Origin: Kordiimonas sp. SCSIO 12610
Lineage (GTDB): Bacteria; Pseudomonadota; Alphaproteobacteria; Sphingomonadales; Kordiimonadaceae
Direction: 5' to 3'
NCBI RefSeq assembly: GCF_024398015.1
Contig: NZ_CP073747.1
Coordinates: forward strand, 2,787,001-2,851,000
DNA length: 64,000 nucleotides
Below the pieces are notes generated by a model. That model did no database searches. It saw only the letters and a program-made list of their open reading frames with translations, and had not been told where the DNA came from. The position numbers were made by a program, and so were the translations under genes. This document shows positions 9,563 through 19,235 of this stretch, piece by piece. The stretch's first letter is position 1. Each line of letters opens with the position of its first letter.

Positions 9563-10479
9563 ACCGGACATCCTTCATGACTATCTTCGACGTAATTCCC
9601 GCCTTGTTTTGGCGCAGTCATGCGCGTTCGCATCGTCCATAATTCTGGAAAAAACTGTAAATCAAGCGCTTTTACAAGATAGCTCACACCTGACGAACCA
9701 CCTGTACCAGGTTTGTGACCAATGACTCTTGAAACAGTCTTCATGTGCTTAAACCGCCACTCCTGGAAATAATATTCAAGCGCGGTAACCTTTTCAGCCA
9801 GGCTATACAGCGGCCAGTATTTTTCGACATTTGTATAAATATCAAGCCACGCATTTTCGACAGCTTCACATGGCACATAAGGCAATGAGAAATCACGGTT
9901 AAGTTTCTTGTCAGGTATATCAAAACCATTGCGGTTTAGTAATCGCAAAAGTTCGTCATAAAGCGAAGGGCTTTTCAAAGCGTCTTCCAGTTGCCCTCTT
10001 TTTTCCTCATCATCATTGTGAACTAAAATCAAATCCGCACGCTTAACGCCTAAACAAAACTCCAATTCCCTATACTGATGAGATTGAAACCCTGAAGCTT
10101 TGCGTAAATACCCCCGAAAAGTCAGGAAATCAGTAGGTGTAAGTGTAGCCAATACTTCCCATGAATGGATGATATGCCGCAAAATCGTAGAAATACGATC
10201 GAGTGTTTTTTCTGCCTGAGGTAATTCATCCGCGTTAATATGGGTAATGGCTATTCTCGCTTCATGGAGAATAAGTTTTATCCAAAGCTCCATTGTTTGA
10301 TGAATAATGATAAACAGCATTTCGTCTGGTTTATCAGAGACTGGAACTTGACTAGTGAGCAATTGGTTCGTTTGTAAATGGCGGGCATAGCTCAAGCCCT
10401 TGTCCCACTGTATGGTCTCACCATCGATCTGTGCCTCAAAAGTCTCCACACCATCCACTAAAGTCGTTTTGATTGTCAT
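9559..10479 (-). CDS. kynA: Tryptophan 2,3-dioxygenase
   Basis: This heme enzyme opens the indole ring of tryptophan to give N-formylkynurenine, the first step of the pathway. The product has 306 residues. Visible hallmarks are the Glu/His-rich helix FIIIHQTMELWIKLILHE, the substrate/heme motif GFQSHQYRELE and the C-terminal GHKPGTGGSSGVSYL loop. A strong ribosome site (AGGAG, then 9 nt) precedes the ATG at 10479. The phhA stop is 21 bp upstream, so the four genes are probably one transcript. Confidence 0.96.
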   Translation of the reverse strand: MTIKTTLVDGVETFEAQIDGETIQWDKGLSYARHLQTNQLLTSQVPVSDKPDEMLFIIIHQTMELWIKLILHEARIAITHINADELPQAEKTLDRISTILRHIIHSWEVLATLTPTDFLTFRGYLRKASGFQSHQYRELEFCLGVKRADLILVHNDDEEKRGQLEDALKSPSLYDELLRLLNRNGFDIPDKKLNRDFSLPYVPCEAVENAWLDIYTNVEKYWPLYSLAEKVTALEYYFQEWRFKHMKTVSRVIGHKPGTGGSSGVSYLVKALDLQFFPELWTMRTRMTAPKQGGNYVEDSHEGCPV

Positions 10480-10500
10480 TTTGTAAATCTCCTCTAGCGA

Positions 10501-11340
10501 CTATATTATAGGCTTATAGACTTTATCAGACGGATCTGTTCCTCCGATTGGGATAAGAGGCAAATCACAAACTGTTTCATAAACAGCCTTCAGACTGGTC
10601 GTCTCCATCTCTTCGAGTAAAGCTTCGAAACTGTCAATTACAAAGTATGTCGGCTGAAAAGTATCGAATGGCCATTCGCTTCTCATGAGGCGCGGCAAAT
10701 TAAATTCCAGCCTGCATGGTTTATTACTCGTGAGGGCATAAACTGTTTCAGCGTGACTTGACATGAGGCCAGCACCATACGCCCTGAGGTCATCACCTTC
10801 ACAAATCAATCCAAACTCAACCGTGTGAAGATAAAGCCGACCGAGCCAATCCGCAGTGCCCAATTTTTCTGCCCGCAAACCTGCCCTTCCATATGCTGCC
10901 ATAAATTCACCAAACGTTGGGTCAATGAACATTGGCATATGCCCATAAACATCATGGAACATATCTGGTTCATTACTATAATCAAAAGACGGTCCTTGGC
11001 GTAAAAAATTAGCTACCGGAAAACGCCGTTCTGCCAATAATTTAAAGAATGGCTCATTTGGGATAACACCCGGAACAGCAACCACTTCCCACCCTGTAAG
11101 CGAGAGCAACCGTTCGTTCCAAACTTCAAAGTTGGGGACACCTAACTCGTCTAACTGTAACGCTCTAACACCTTCGATGAAAGATGTAGAAGCTAATCCA
11201 TCCAACGCCTTTGTTTGACGGGCTGCAAAATCGCGCCAGCGACCGTGATCAGTCTCGGAAAACTGCTCCCAATTCTGAGACATAGTCCAGTCTTCCGCAA
11301 CACCCTCCGGTGGCGTTTCATAAACGTGTAAATCATCCAC
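10501..11340 (-). CDS. phhA: Phenylalanine 4-monooxygenase (aromatic amino acid hydroxylase)
   Basis: This is a 279-residue single-domain, pterin-dependent iron enzyme converting phenylalanine to tyrosine. The iron ligands are visible in FHDVYGHMP (two His) and TVEFGLI (Glu), and the length matches bacterial PhhA. It starts with GTG at 11340, supported by AGGAG seven bases upstream. It is first in an operon with the tryptophan-to-anthranilate genes. A preference for tryptophan cannot be excluded from sequence. The partner pterin-carbinolamine dehydratase (phhB) is not in the window. Confidence 0.92.
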   Translation of the reverse strand: MDDLHVYETPPEGVAEDWTMSQNWEQFSETDHGRWRDFAARQTKALDGLASTSFIEGVRALQLDELGVPNFEVWNERLLSLTGWEVVAVPGVIPNEPFFKLLAERRFPVANFLRQGPSFDYSNEPDMFHDVYGHMPMFIDPTFGEFMAAYGRAGLRAEKLGTADWLGRLYLHTVEFGLICEGDDLRAYGAGLMSSHAETVYALTSNKPCRLEFNLPRLMRSEWPFDTFQPTYFVIDSFEALLEEMETTSLKAVYETVCDLPLIPIGGTDPSDKVYKPII

Positions 11341-11530
11341 AACTAAACTCCTGAGGTTTCAAGATTGAATGATAATCAAAAACTGGAAAACCATTGTTCT
11401 TAATATTGGATATTTTTTATTTTTTAAAAAAACATTGTAATTTATAATTAAAAATTTCAGCACATTGTGCTTTATAATGAAGAAAAATATTTATTTACGT
11501 TTCATGTTAAGTAACATATGGAGCATTACA

Positions 11531-11992
11531 ATGGACGATATTGACTGGAAGATAGTTGCTGCCCTAGAGCAAGATGGGCGTATATCCTTTGCAGAATTAG
11601 CTGAACAAGTAGGTCTTTCTAAGTCACCTTGCTGGCAAAGAGTGCAGAGGATGCAAGATAAAGGCATCATTTCAGGTTTTAGCACATTATTTGAACCAAC
11701 ATCATTAGGCCTTGGGGTGCAGTGTTATGTGGCAATAACAATCGGTTTTGACGCCCATAGTGAATTTGAGCAAGCAGTAAGCGATCATGACGCAATTATC
11801 GAATGCTTCACTACCGCTGGCTCTAGTGATTATTTTCTAAAAGTTTATGCGAAATCCGTTGCGCACATTGACGACTTACTCAGGTACGAAATTTCAAAAC
11901 TCCCTGGCGTACAAAGTAGTGAAACAACGATCTGTCTAAAAACAATAAAAAGTAACGGCTCTTTGGTTAACTGTTCGAGGCCTCGCAATTGA
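11531..11992 (+). CDS. Lrp/AsnC-family transcriptional regulator
   Basis: This 153-residue regulator has an N-terminal winged helix-turn-helix (DWKIVAALEQDGRISFAELA, then LSKSPCWQRVQRMQ) and a C-terminal ligand-binding ferredoxin-like domain (about residues 65-150). The start at 11531 is chosen because GGAG lies seven bases upstream and because the family begins with M-D-x-x-D. It is divergent from phhA-kynABU and probably controls that operon in response to an aromatic amino acid, as Lrp-like proteins often do next to kyn or phh genes. The regulatory link is inferred from position. Confidence 0.9.
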   Translation: MDDIDWKIVAALEQDGRISFAELAEQVGLSKSPCWQRVQRMQDKGIISGFSTLFEPTSLGLGVQCYVAITIGFDAHSEFEQAVSDHDAIIECFTTAGSSDYFLKVYAKSVAHIDDLLRYEISKLPGVQSSETTICLKTIKSNGSLVNCSRPRN

Positions 11993-12333
11993 AGTTTCAA
12001 GCATAAAAGCCAGACATATCAGAAGAACAAAAGCTGCTGCGACTACAAATATCTAACTACTTACGGAAATGCACTTCATTGGAGAACTGCCAAATTATGT
12101 ACTTGAAGGAAACCAACATTAAGAGAAGACGCTAAGAGAAAGGGTATGTGACGTTCAGTAGATAACTCAGATGGTATTTCATTCTCACGGTCTAAAAACT
12201 TAAAAGTCCGTAACTTTAACATACTGCAAAACGACTTTGAAATACCATGGCAAACGATGACTTCAGTGATGAAGTTAAAGCCATAAAATAGTTTTTACCC
12301 TTTCGAGAGTAATAGAAAGGATAGAAACAATCA
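11993..12333. other. Intergenic region between convergent regulators
   Basis: This stretch separates the convergent Lrp and TetR genes. I see no convincing reading frame, strong hairpin or repeat in it. Open frames on the minus strand that run into the TetR gene have no ribosome site or recognisable product. Confidence 0.5.
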
Positions 12334-12990
12334 CTAAACCTTTTTATACGGCCTCTCCATCGCCTTAAGTCCTTCAACAAAAAATGGTACCATCCGTTTA
12401 TAAGCAGCCGCCAAATCATCAGACCGACACAAACCACCAGAGAGCCTATCAATCCTGCCTGTTTCAGCAAAACTAAGCACAAGTGCACCTGACAGGAATT
12501 GATAACACCAAAACAGATCAGCTTCAGGTAAATCAGGCAAGGTACGATGAAGCGCCCTAATAAAACGTTTTACCAGAGGATCGAAATATTTTGTCATTGC
12601 CGTGCCACCCCACTCTGGCGAGTTATTGATATAGGCAACCAAGGCATAATAATTTCGCCAACCTGGTCCTTGAGTTTCTGGACGTATCAATAGCGGATGT
12701 AGAAAAGATGACACAATATCCTCAACACTGGGAGGGTTTGGCGCCGCACGTTCTTCGCATTCTTCAAGTTCTTTAAGACGCAAATCATTTAATATTTCCG
12801 CCCGCCTAAGAAGCACAGCATCAAACAGGTCTTTTTTGGGGCCGAAATAATAGTTGGCAAGTGCAACATCGACTTCTGCGTCTGTTGCAATCTTGCGTAA
12901 GGTTACCCCATCATATCCATGCCGGGAAAACAAAGCTTCCGCAGAATCAAGAATACGTTCCTTGGCTGAACTGTCTCTTTTTTTAACCAT
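12334..12990 (-). CDS. TetR-family transcriptional regulator
   Basis: This 218-residue repressor has a TetR-type DNA-binding domain at residues 9-55 (ERILDSAEALFSRHGYDGVT, then VALANYYFGPKKDLFDAV). The C-terminal ligand domain resembles the TetR_C_33/CecR-like group (LHPLLIRPE, WRNYYALVAYINNSPEW). It is divergent from the TonB receptor operon starting at 13205, with three copies of one palindrome in between, so it is very probably the repressor of that operon. The ligand is unknown; a CoA thioester or the free acid handled by the operon is a reasonable guess. Confidence 0.92.
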   Translation of the reverse strand: MVKKRDSSAKERILDSAEALFSRHGYDGVTLRKIATDAEVDVALANYYFGPKKDLFDAVLLRRAEILNDLRLKELEECEERAAPNPPSVEDIVSSFLHPLLIRPETQGPGWRNYYALVAYINNSPEWGGTAMTKYFDPLVKRFIRALHRTLPDLPEADLFWCYQFLSGALVLSFAETGRIDRLSGGLCRSDDLAAAYKRMVPFFVEGLKAMERPYKKV

Positions 12991-13066
12991 GGACTTCCTA
13001 CCCCGTTAAAGATACGACGATCAAGCTACTGAAAACACAGTATTTTAATCATATCTTCACCGATAT

Positions 13067-13137
13067 TTCAACACTTGTTGAAAATAAACTTGACAATTCA
13101 ACAGTTGTTGAAGAAATATATTTCAACACTTGTTGAA
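13067..13137. promoter_or_regulatory. Triple TetR operator and promoter of the TonB/CoA-ligase operon
   Basis: Three near-identical inverted repeats TTCAACA-N2-TGTTGAA lie at 13067-13082, 13097-13112 and 13122-13137, with centres 30 and 25 bp apart. The two outer copies are identical (TTCAACACTTGTTGAA); the middle one has GT at the centre. A consensus -35 hexamer TTGACA is at 13090-13095, and an AT-rich -10-like AAATAT is at 13114-13119. The middle operator therefore fills the promoter spacer and the third covers the likely transcription start. This is a typical repressor layout for the divergent TetR protein. Confidence 0.85.
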
Positions 13138-13204
13138 TAAATCATTGCGCGATGAGGTAGAGGGCATTCGTAATGGTATAATTAGGATGACGGGAGGGTT
13201 CCTT

Positions 13205-15550
13205 ATGTTCAACCGCATGACTGCGTTAAATAAACTGTTTTTATCAACCGCAATTGCTGGCTCTGCATTTTTCGTATCAAATCCGGCACTAAGCCAGAGC
13301 CAAAATATTGATGATGACCAGAATTATGAAGAAATTATCGTTTCTGCACGACGCAGGGACGAGAGCATTCTGGATGTTCCAGTTGCAATATCAGCATTTT
13401 CCGGAGACGATCTTGAGCGTATCGCGGTCGAAAACATTGTTGAAATTGCTAAATTCACCCCCAATGTCACGCTTGAGGTAACACGCGGCACAAACACAAC
13501 TTTGTCGGCCTTCATTCGCGGCGTGGGGCAACAAGACCCGGTAGCAGGTTTTGAAGCAGGCGTTGGCTTGTATATTGATGATATATATCTGAACCGACCA
13601 CAAGCCGCCGTTGTTGATATTTATGATGTAGAGCGCATCGAGGTGCTACGCGGACCGCAGGGTACCCTTTATGGGCGCAATACCATTGGCGGTGCCATCA
13701 AATATGTCACTAAACGGTTGCCAGACGAACTTGAGGTAAAGGTGCGGGGTGCGGTTGGTACATTCGAACAACTGGATCTTGTTGTGACAGCGGGTGGCCC
13801 TGTTACCGATACATTAAAAATCGGGGGCTCTTTCGCTACCCTGAACCGAGATGGGTTTGGGGAAAATTTAACCATCGATGGTTTGGATAATTACAATAAA
13901 TCTGTTCTGGCAGGTCGCCTCTCGCTCGAGTTTGAGCCTAATGATCAATTATTCATTCGATTAGCTGGCGATTATATCGACGACAGTTCTGATCCGCGCC
14001 AAGGCCATCGCCTGATCCCGAGCACGTCGGGTGATCCAGTTCTGGATAATGTTTTCGATACAAGAGCTGGTCTGAACAACCCTGAACAAAATGTTGAAGC
14101 CTACGGTTTTTCAGGAACCATTGAATATAATATTAATGAAAACTGGACCCTAAAAAACATTTTAGCATACCGTGAAGATAAATCACGCAGCCCGATTGAT
14201 TTTGATAGCTTGCCTGTTGCAGATATCGACGTTCCGGTTGACTATGAAAATGATCAGTTCTCTGAAGAGTTTCAAATCCTATACGAAAGCGAGGCGATCG
14301 CAGGTATTCTTGGGTTTTATTATCTGGATGCAAATGCCTTAAATGCTTTTGATGTAATCCTTGGCACAACTGGCGACCTTATTGGCCTGCCTGGTTTGAA
14401 TGCTTTCACGCTCAGTGATGTTGACACATCCACATGGGCGATATTCGGTGATGTTTCTTTTGACCTTAGCGAACAATTTCAATTGTCATTAGGCGGCCGC
14501 TTTACGAGCGACGAACGAACATCAACGATCTTGCGCCAAACACTGATCGGTGGCTTTTCCGAGCGCTTTGGTGGCACGGCCATTCCGATCGCGACAACAT
14601 CTGATTTTAATGGAAGCGAGACTTTTGAGCGCTTTACACCACGCGGCTCTATCAGTTGGCGGCCAAATGATAATCATAATGTTTATTTCTCATACTCACG
14701 TGGCTTCAAGGGTGGTGGTTTTGACCCGCGCGGTCAATCTACCGCCGCCCCTGATTTTAATGCTGATGGCACTGTGAGCGGGGATGAAATCTTTGAATTC
14801 CTTAGCTTTGACCCTGAAGAAGTTGATACATTTGAACTGGGCTGGAAGGCGGCGCTGGCAGATGGTCGGGTAAACATTGCCCTAACCGGTTTTTTATCTA
14901 GCTATAAAGACATCCAAATTCCGGGATCTGTCGGCGTCGACACCAACGGTGATGGCATTAATGATACCTTCACCGGGATCACGTCAAATGCAGCGGACGC
15001 TGATGTGAATGGTATTGAATTTGAAGGCCAGGCCCTGGTTGCACAAAGCCTTGCTCAAGATGACGACAGCTTAGCATTCAATTGGGCTATTGGTTATCTT
15101 GACGCAGAATTTAATGAATTCATTGATGCCTTTGGTGTTGATGTTGCTGATCAGCGCGTTTTCCAAAACACACCTGAATGGACAGTAAGCGGTAACCTTA
15201 ATTACAGTATGCCGCTTGAGATATCTGGATCAAATGGAACGCTTTCAATCATCAATTCCGTTGCTTTTAGAAGCGCGGCAAGCCAGTTTGAAGTTCCTTC
15301 ACCGCTTCTTGACCAACCTGCATTTGCCCTTTGGGATGCAAGTATTGTTTGGACCGCTGAAGACAATAACCTGCAAGTTGGCTTGCACGGAAAAAACCTG
15401 ACCGACAAAGAATATATTGTCGCTGGGTATAATTTTGTCGCGCCTAACGGGAATGGTGGCTTTGTACCGACGTTGGGCACCGAAGGAACGCTTACAGGTT
15501 TCTTTGGTAATCCCCTAACCGTAACATTAACTGCCTCATACAAATTCTAA
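13205..15550 (+). CDS. TonB-dependent outer-membrane receptor
   Basis: This is a 781-residue receptor, first gene of a five-gene operon. The ATG at 13205 is chosen because GGGAGGG lies six bases upstream and a signal peptide follows (MFNRMTALNKLFLSTAIAGS, cleaved near ALSQSQ). Upstream in-frame starts overlap the third operator. The plug domain (EEIIVSARRRDESILDVPVA, then VLRGPQGTLYGRNTIGGAI) is typical of the FecA-like receptors common in sphingomonads and related alphaproteobacteria. The barrel ends in LTASYKF. Downstream genes encode a CoA ligase, hydrolases and an MFS transporter. The ligand is therefore probably a small organic ester or acid rather than iron, although a siderophore cannot be excluded. 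Confidence 0.92.
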   Translation: MFNRMTALNKLFLSTAIAGSAFFVSNPALSQSQNIDDDQNYEEIIVSARRRDESILDVPVAISAFSGDDLERIAVENIVEIAKFTPNVTLEVTRGTNTTLSAFIRGVGQQDPVAGFEAGVGLYIDDIYLNRPQAAVVDIYDVERIEVLRGPQGTLYGRNTIGGAIKYVTKRLPDELEVKVRGAVGTFEQLDLVVTAGGPVTDTLKIGGSFATLNRDGFGENLTIDGLDNYNKSVLAGRLSLEFEPNDQLFIRLAGDYIDDSSDPRQGHRLIPSTSGDPVLDNVFDTRAGLNNPEQNVEAYGFSGTIEYNINENWTLKNILAYREDKSRSPIDFDSLPVADIDVPVDYENDQFSEEFQILYESEAIAGILGFYYLDANALNAFDVILGTTGDLIGLPGLNAFTLSDVDTSTWAIFGDVSFDLSEQFQLSLGGRFTSDERTSTILRQTLIGGFSERFGGTAIPIATTSDFNGSETFERFTPRGSISWRPNDNHNVYFSYSRGFKGGGFDPRGQSTAAPDFNADGTVSGDEIFEFLSFDPEEVDTFELGWKAALADGRVNIALTGFLSSYKDIQIPGSVGVDTNGDGINDTFTGITSNAADADVNGIEFEGQALVAQSLAQDDDSLAFNWAIGYLDAEFNEFIDAFGVDVADQRVFQNTPEWTVSGNLNYSMPLEISGSNGTLSIINSVAFRSAASQFEVPSPLLDQPAFALWDASIVWTAEDNNLQVGLHGKNLTDKEYIVAGYNFVAPNGNGGFVPTLGTEGTLTGFFGNPLTVTLTASYKF

Positions 15551-15569
15551 GACAAAGTTAGTGAATGTT

Positions 15570-17096
15570 ATGAGCATGTCGATAAATTTGCCTGAGGTTT
15601 TGGCGCTGCATGCCAAGTGGCGCCCCCAGAAAGCAGCATTCTGCGATGACAAACGCCAGGTCACATGGCAAGAGTTCGACCATACGACAAACCGGATTGC
15701 ACACAGCCTTTTAGAGGCTGGTTGCAATCCAGGTGATAAAATTGCGGTTTTAATGTCAAACAGCATTGAAATGACGCAGATACTATTCGGTATCGCAAAG
15801 GCAGGATGCTGCTCTGTCCCCTTAAATATCTCTGTCGACAATCATGCCCTTGCGAACATGATCAAAGATGCGGAAGCGAAAATTATTTATGTGAGCACAG
15901 ACCACGCTGGTCGCATAAACACTGAAAAGAAAATAGAAATTATTGCTGCTACTGAAACAGGTTTCCCTGACGAATTTATAAACAGTTTACCTGAGAATAT
16001 AGGACCCCCACCTCATTCCCATGTTGCTGAAAATGCAATGAACATTATTTATTCTTCAGGAACAACCGGATTGCCCAAAGGTATCATTGCAACCTTTGAA
16101 GGCCGAAAAAACTGGGCCTATGATCTGGCACTTGAGTATAATTTTCATTCAGAAACAAAGACACTCATTGCAACCGGTTTATACTCAAACATTTCATGGG
16201 CAACCATGCTCGCAACACTACTGGTTGGCGGTACGATCATCGTCAGCCCAAACAAATTTGACGCAGATGAAACCGTTCGGCGAATAAGCCACCACAAAAT
16301 CACTCATACTGCAATGGTTCCGGTTCAGTATCAGCGTATTATGGAAATAAGTGATCATAGAGACTTAGATTTATCTTCGATTGAGTGCGCTATCACCGTT
16401 GGCGCCCCGATGCATATCGACTTAAAGAGAAATGTCCACGCAAAACTTTCAGGTAATCTCTATGAAATATATGGATTAACAGAAGGTATTATAACGATCA
16501 TGCGCGGCAGTGAAATGCCGGACAACTGGACATCTGTTGGACGCCCGCTCCTTGGAAGCGATATCGCAATTTTGGATGATAATGATCAACTTGTTGATAA
16601 TGGTACTGTTGGTGAGATTATCGGCAACTCCCCTTTCATTATGCCTGGCTATCATGCCCGTCCAGACGCCTCAAAAGACGTATTCTGGTATGACCATGAG
16701 GATAGAAAATGGTTAAGGACTGGCGACATTGGATTTATCGACAAAAATGGATACCTCAGTATTGTTGACCGGAAGAAGGATATGATCCTCTCTGGCGGGC
16801 AAAATATTTATCCTGCCGATATTGAAGCAGAATTATTAAAGCACCCTTCGATCATAGATGCAGCAGTTGTTGGAATACCGAATAAAAAATGGGGCGAAAC
16901 GCCGCTCGCGCTGGTGGTCAAAAGCAAAACCTGCCAGCAGCCAACTGACGACATAAAGGCCGTAATCAATGCCTCGCTTGGTCGGCAACAGCGAATATCT
17001 TATCTTGAATATATTGACGAGCTTCCAAGAAACCCTAATGGTAAAATCCTGAAACGCGAACTTCGGGAAACCTACCGGGATAAATATTATGAGTGA
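15570..17096 (+). CDS. Acyl-CoA synthetase / AMP-dependent ligase
   Basis: This roughly 508-residue adenylate-forming enzyme joins a carboxylic acid to CoA using ATP. The P-loop-like IIYSSGTTGLPKG, the YGLTEG motif, the hinge region RTGDIGFIDKNGYLSIVDRK and the catalytic lysine in NPNGKILKREL are all present. The ATG at 15570 is preferred over an in-frame GTG at 15561, though neither has a strong ribosome site. It lies 19 bp after the receptor gene and overlaps the next gene by 8 bp. The sequence does not say whether the acid is a fatty, aryl or terpenoid acid. Confidence 0.9.
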   Translation: MSMSINLPEVLALHAKWRPQKAAFCDDKRQVTWQEFDHTTNRIAHSLLEAGCNPGDKIAVLMSNSIEMTQILFGIAKAGCCSVPLNISVDNHALANMIKDAEAKIIYVSTDHAGRINTEKKIEIIAATETGFPDEFINSLPENIGPPPHSHVAENAMNIIYSSGTTGLPKGIIATFEGRKNWAYDLALEYNFHSETKTLIATGLYSNISWATMLATLLVGGTIIVSPNKFDADETVRRISHHKITHTAMVPVQYQRIMEISDHRDLDLSSIECAITVGAPMHIDLKRNVHAKLSGNLYEIYGLTEGIITIMRGSEMPDNWTSVGRPLLGSDIAILDDNDQLVDNGTVGEIIGNSPFIMPGYHARPDASKDVFWYDHEDRKWLRTGDIGFIDKNGYLSIVDRKKDMILSGGQNIYPADIEAELLKHPSIIDAAVVGIPNKKWGETPLALVVKSKTCQQPTDDIKAVINASLGRQQRISYLEYIDELPRNPNGKILKRELRETYRDKYYE

Positions 17097-17949
17097 ATAC
17101 CAAGATGTCTATTACAAATCATCCGATGGATTAACTCTTTACGCCCGGGACTATCCACATAGCAACCCCAAGCATACAATATTGTGCATGCATGGCCTGA
17201 GCCGTAATTCAGCGGATTTTGAGGAAATTATCCCATATCTTCACAAACACTCCCGTGTCATAGCAGTTGACCAACGAGGACGGGGAAAATCAGACTATGA
17301 TCCTAGCCCAGAGAACTATCTGCCAACAACGTATGTGCAGGATATGTTTTCTCTCATTAATTATTTAAGTCTTGATAAGGTAACTCTGCTCGGGACATCA
17401 ATGGGCGGTTTGATGTCTATGATGATGGCAGCAGCAAACCCCGCACTATTCGAGGGTATTATTATCAATGATATCGGACCTGTTGTTGACCCGAAGGGCC
17501 TAAATAGAATTAAGGCCTACGTTGGCAAAACTAAGCCAGCGAAAACATGGGCTGAGGCAGCGGACAGAATTCGCGAGTTGAATGGGCCCTTCTATCCCGA
17601 TTTCACCGATGATGATTGGGCAAAATTCGCAAAACGCACATATCATGAAGACAGTGATGGCGCGCCAGTTCTTTCGTACGATCCAAATATTTCAAAACCT
17701 ATTGAGCAATCTGAAGAAGCAGCAGTCTCGCCAGATTTATGGCCACTTTTTGAAGCATGTGCTTCTATACCAATTCTTGTAATTAGAGGTGAATATTCGG
17801 ATATATTACATCCGGACACGGTGGATGAAATGAAGCGGCGCCATCCAAATTGTATGGGCATCACGATCCCTCGCGTAGGCCACGCTCCAATCCTGAATGA
17901 AGACAAAAGCATTGCTGCTATTGCAAACTTTTTAGATGACTTAAAGTAA
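17089..17949 (+). CDS. Alpha/beta hydrolase
   Basis: This 286-residue cytosolic alpha/beta hydrolase has no signal peptide. It shows the oxyanion region (ILCMHGLSRNS), the segment VDQRGRGKSDYD, the nucleophile elbow LLGTSMGG and the catalytic histidine in RVGHAPIL. It overlaps the CoA synthetase gene by 8 bp and probably hydrolyses an ester or ring-cleavage product inside the cell. Substrate unknown. Family members range from esterases to C-C hydrolases. Confidence 0.88.
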   Translation: MSEYQDVYYKSSDGLTLYARDYPHSNPKHTILCMHGLSRNSADFEEIIPYLHKHSRVIAVDQRGRGKSDYDPSPENYLPTTYVQDMFSLINYLSLDKVTLLGTSMGGLMSMMMAAANPALFEGIIINDIGPVVDPKGLNRIKAYVGKTKPAKTWAEAADRIRELNGPFYPDFTDDDWAKFAKRTYHEDSDGAPVLSYDPNISKPIEQSEEAAVSPDLWPLFEACASIPILVIRGEYSDILHPDTVDEMKRRHPNCMGITIPRVGHAPILNEDKSIAAIANFLDDLK

Positions 17950-17958
17950 TTCAATATT

Positions 17959-19233
17959 ATGCAAAATCTAACAGATACAGAATCGTCACCAAGTGAAGCA
18001 CCTTGGTATATTTTAGCAATTCTTATCCTCGTATATACATTTAACTTTATCGACCGTCAGATCATTGGCATTCTTGCCGTTCCCATCAAAGAAGAACTGG
18101 CATTAAATGACGGTGAACTGGGGGCGATGGGCGGTATTGCATTTGCCCTTTTTTATACAATCCTGGGCGTTCCAGTAGCGATGCTTGCTGATCGGAAAAG
18201 CAGAACCTGGATCATGACCATCGCACTTGGCCTCTGGAGTTTAATGACAGCCCTTTGTGGCCTAGCGCAAAACTTTTGGCAGCTTTTCATGGCACGCCTC
18301 GGTGTAGGGGTGGGGGAAGCTGGCGGTGTTGCGCCCGCATATTCCTTAATTGCTGATTTTTACCCGCCAGAAAAACGAGCAAGGGCACTTGCAGTTTATT
18401 CGTTTGGAATTCCCATAGGAAGCGCACTTGGGATCGTATTTGGCGGTGTTATTGCGAGCTATATTGATTGGCGCGCTGCTTTTTTCATTGTGGGAATTGC
18501 AGGCCTCGTTTTGACGCCCATTTTCCGCTTAACAGTAAAAGAGCCGAAACGTGGCCAATTTGATCCAAAAACAAACATCACCGAACCAGCACCAATTACC
18601 GATGTATTTTCTATATTATTGCCAAAACCAAGCTTCTGGTTAATCTCATTTGGAGCCTCATGCTCATCAATGATGGGGTATGGTATATTCTTTTGGTTAC
18701 CGTCCTTCCTGGTTAGAAGCTACGGCCTAAGCGTTCTGGATGCATCCTTGTTTTACGGCGCGATATTGCTTGTGGGCGGCATCATTGGCATTTGGATCGG
18801 GGGTGTATACGGTGACAAATTTGGACAGAATAACAAATCAGCCTATGCAATAGTCCCTGCGATAGCATTTCTCGTTACGATCCCGTTTTATTTCTTCGGT
18901 GTATTAACAGACACGCTAACCATTGCTGCTATGTTGCTTATTATCCCGACAGCACTTGGCCTTGTATGGCTTGGCCCTGTAATCTCTGCTGTTCAACATC
19001 TTGTTGAACCGGGTATGCGCTCCACAGCTTCGGCAATTTTTCTATTTATCAATAATTTGATTGGTATCGGGCTGGGCACATATTTGATCGGTAAATTATC
19101 TGAGTATTTCACAGCAGAATACGGCGACGATTCCCTGCGTTACGCGATCCTTGCGGGTACCGGCTTCTACTTATTCGCTGCTTTGTTTTTCTTCATGGCT
19201 GCGCGGTATTTAAAAAAAGACTGGGAGGCCTGA
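17959..19233 (+). CDS. MFS transporter (spinster-like / anion:cation symporter type)
   Basis: This 424-residue inner-membrane transporter has about twelve membrane segments. The N-terminus YTFNFIDRQIIGILAVPIKEEL and the loop ADRKSRTWIM are typical of spinster-like MFS proteins often found beside aromatic or ester catabolic genes in sphingomonads and relatives. It is the fourth gene of the TetR-controlled operon, 9 bp after the hydrolase. It probably carries the compound delivered by the TonB receptor, or its hydrolysis product, across the inner membrane. Confidence 0.9.
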   Translation: MQNLTDTESSPSEAPWYILAILILVYTFNFIDRQIIGILAVPIKEELALNDGELGAMGGIAFALFYTILGVPVAMLADRKSRTWIMTIALGLWSLMTALCGLAQNFWQLFMARLGVGVGEAGGVAPAYSLIADFYPPEKRARALAVYSFGIPIGSALGIVFGGVIASYIDWRAAFFIVGIAGLVLTPIFRLTVKEPKRGQFDPKTNITEPAPITDVFSILLPKPSFWLISFGASCSSMMGYGIFFWLPSFLVRSYGLSVLDASLFYGAILLVGGIIGIWIGGVYGDKFGQNNKSAYAIVPAIAFLVTIPFYFFGVLTDTLTIAAMLLIIPTALGLVWLGPVISAVQHLVEPGMRSTASAIFLFINNLIGIGLGTYLIGKLSEYFTAEYGDDSLRYAILAGTGFYLFAALFFFMAARYLKKDWEA

Positions 19234-19235
19234 TG

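Noticed and set aside
12216-12488. Minus-strand frame overlapping the 3' end of the TetR gene
   Set aside because: Out of frame with a well-supported TetR gene, with odd composition and no ribosome site.
13130-13204. In-frame upstream start (TTG at 13130) for the second TonB receptor
   Set aside because: It lies inside the third operator and gives a non-signal leader; the ATG at 13205 has GGGAGGG and a clean signal peptide.
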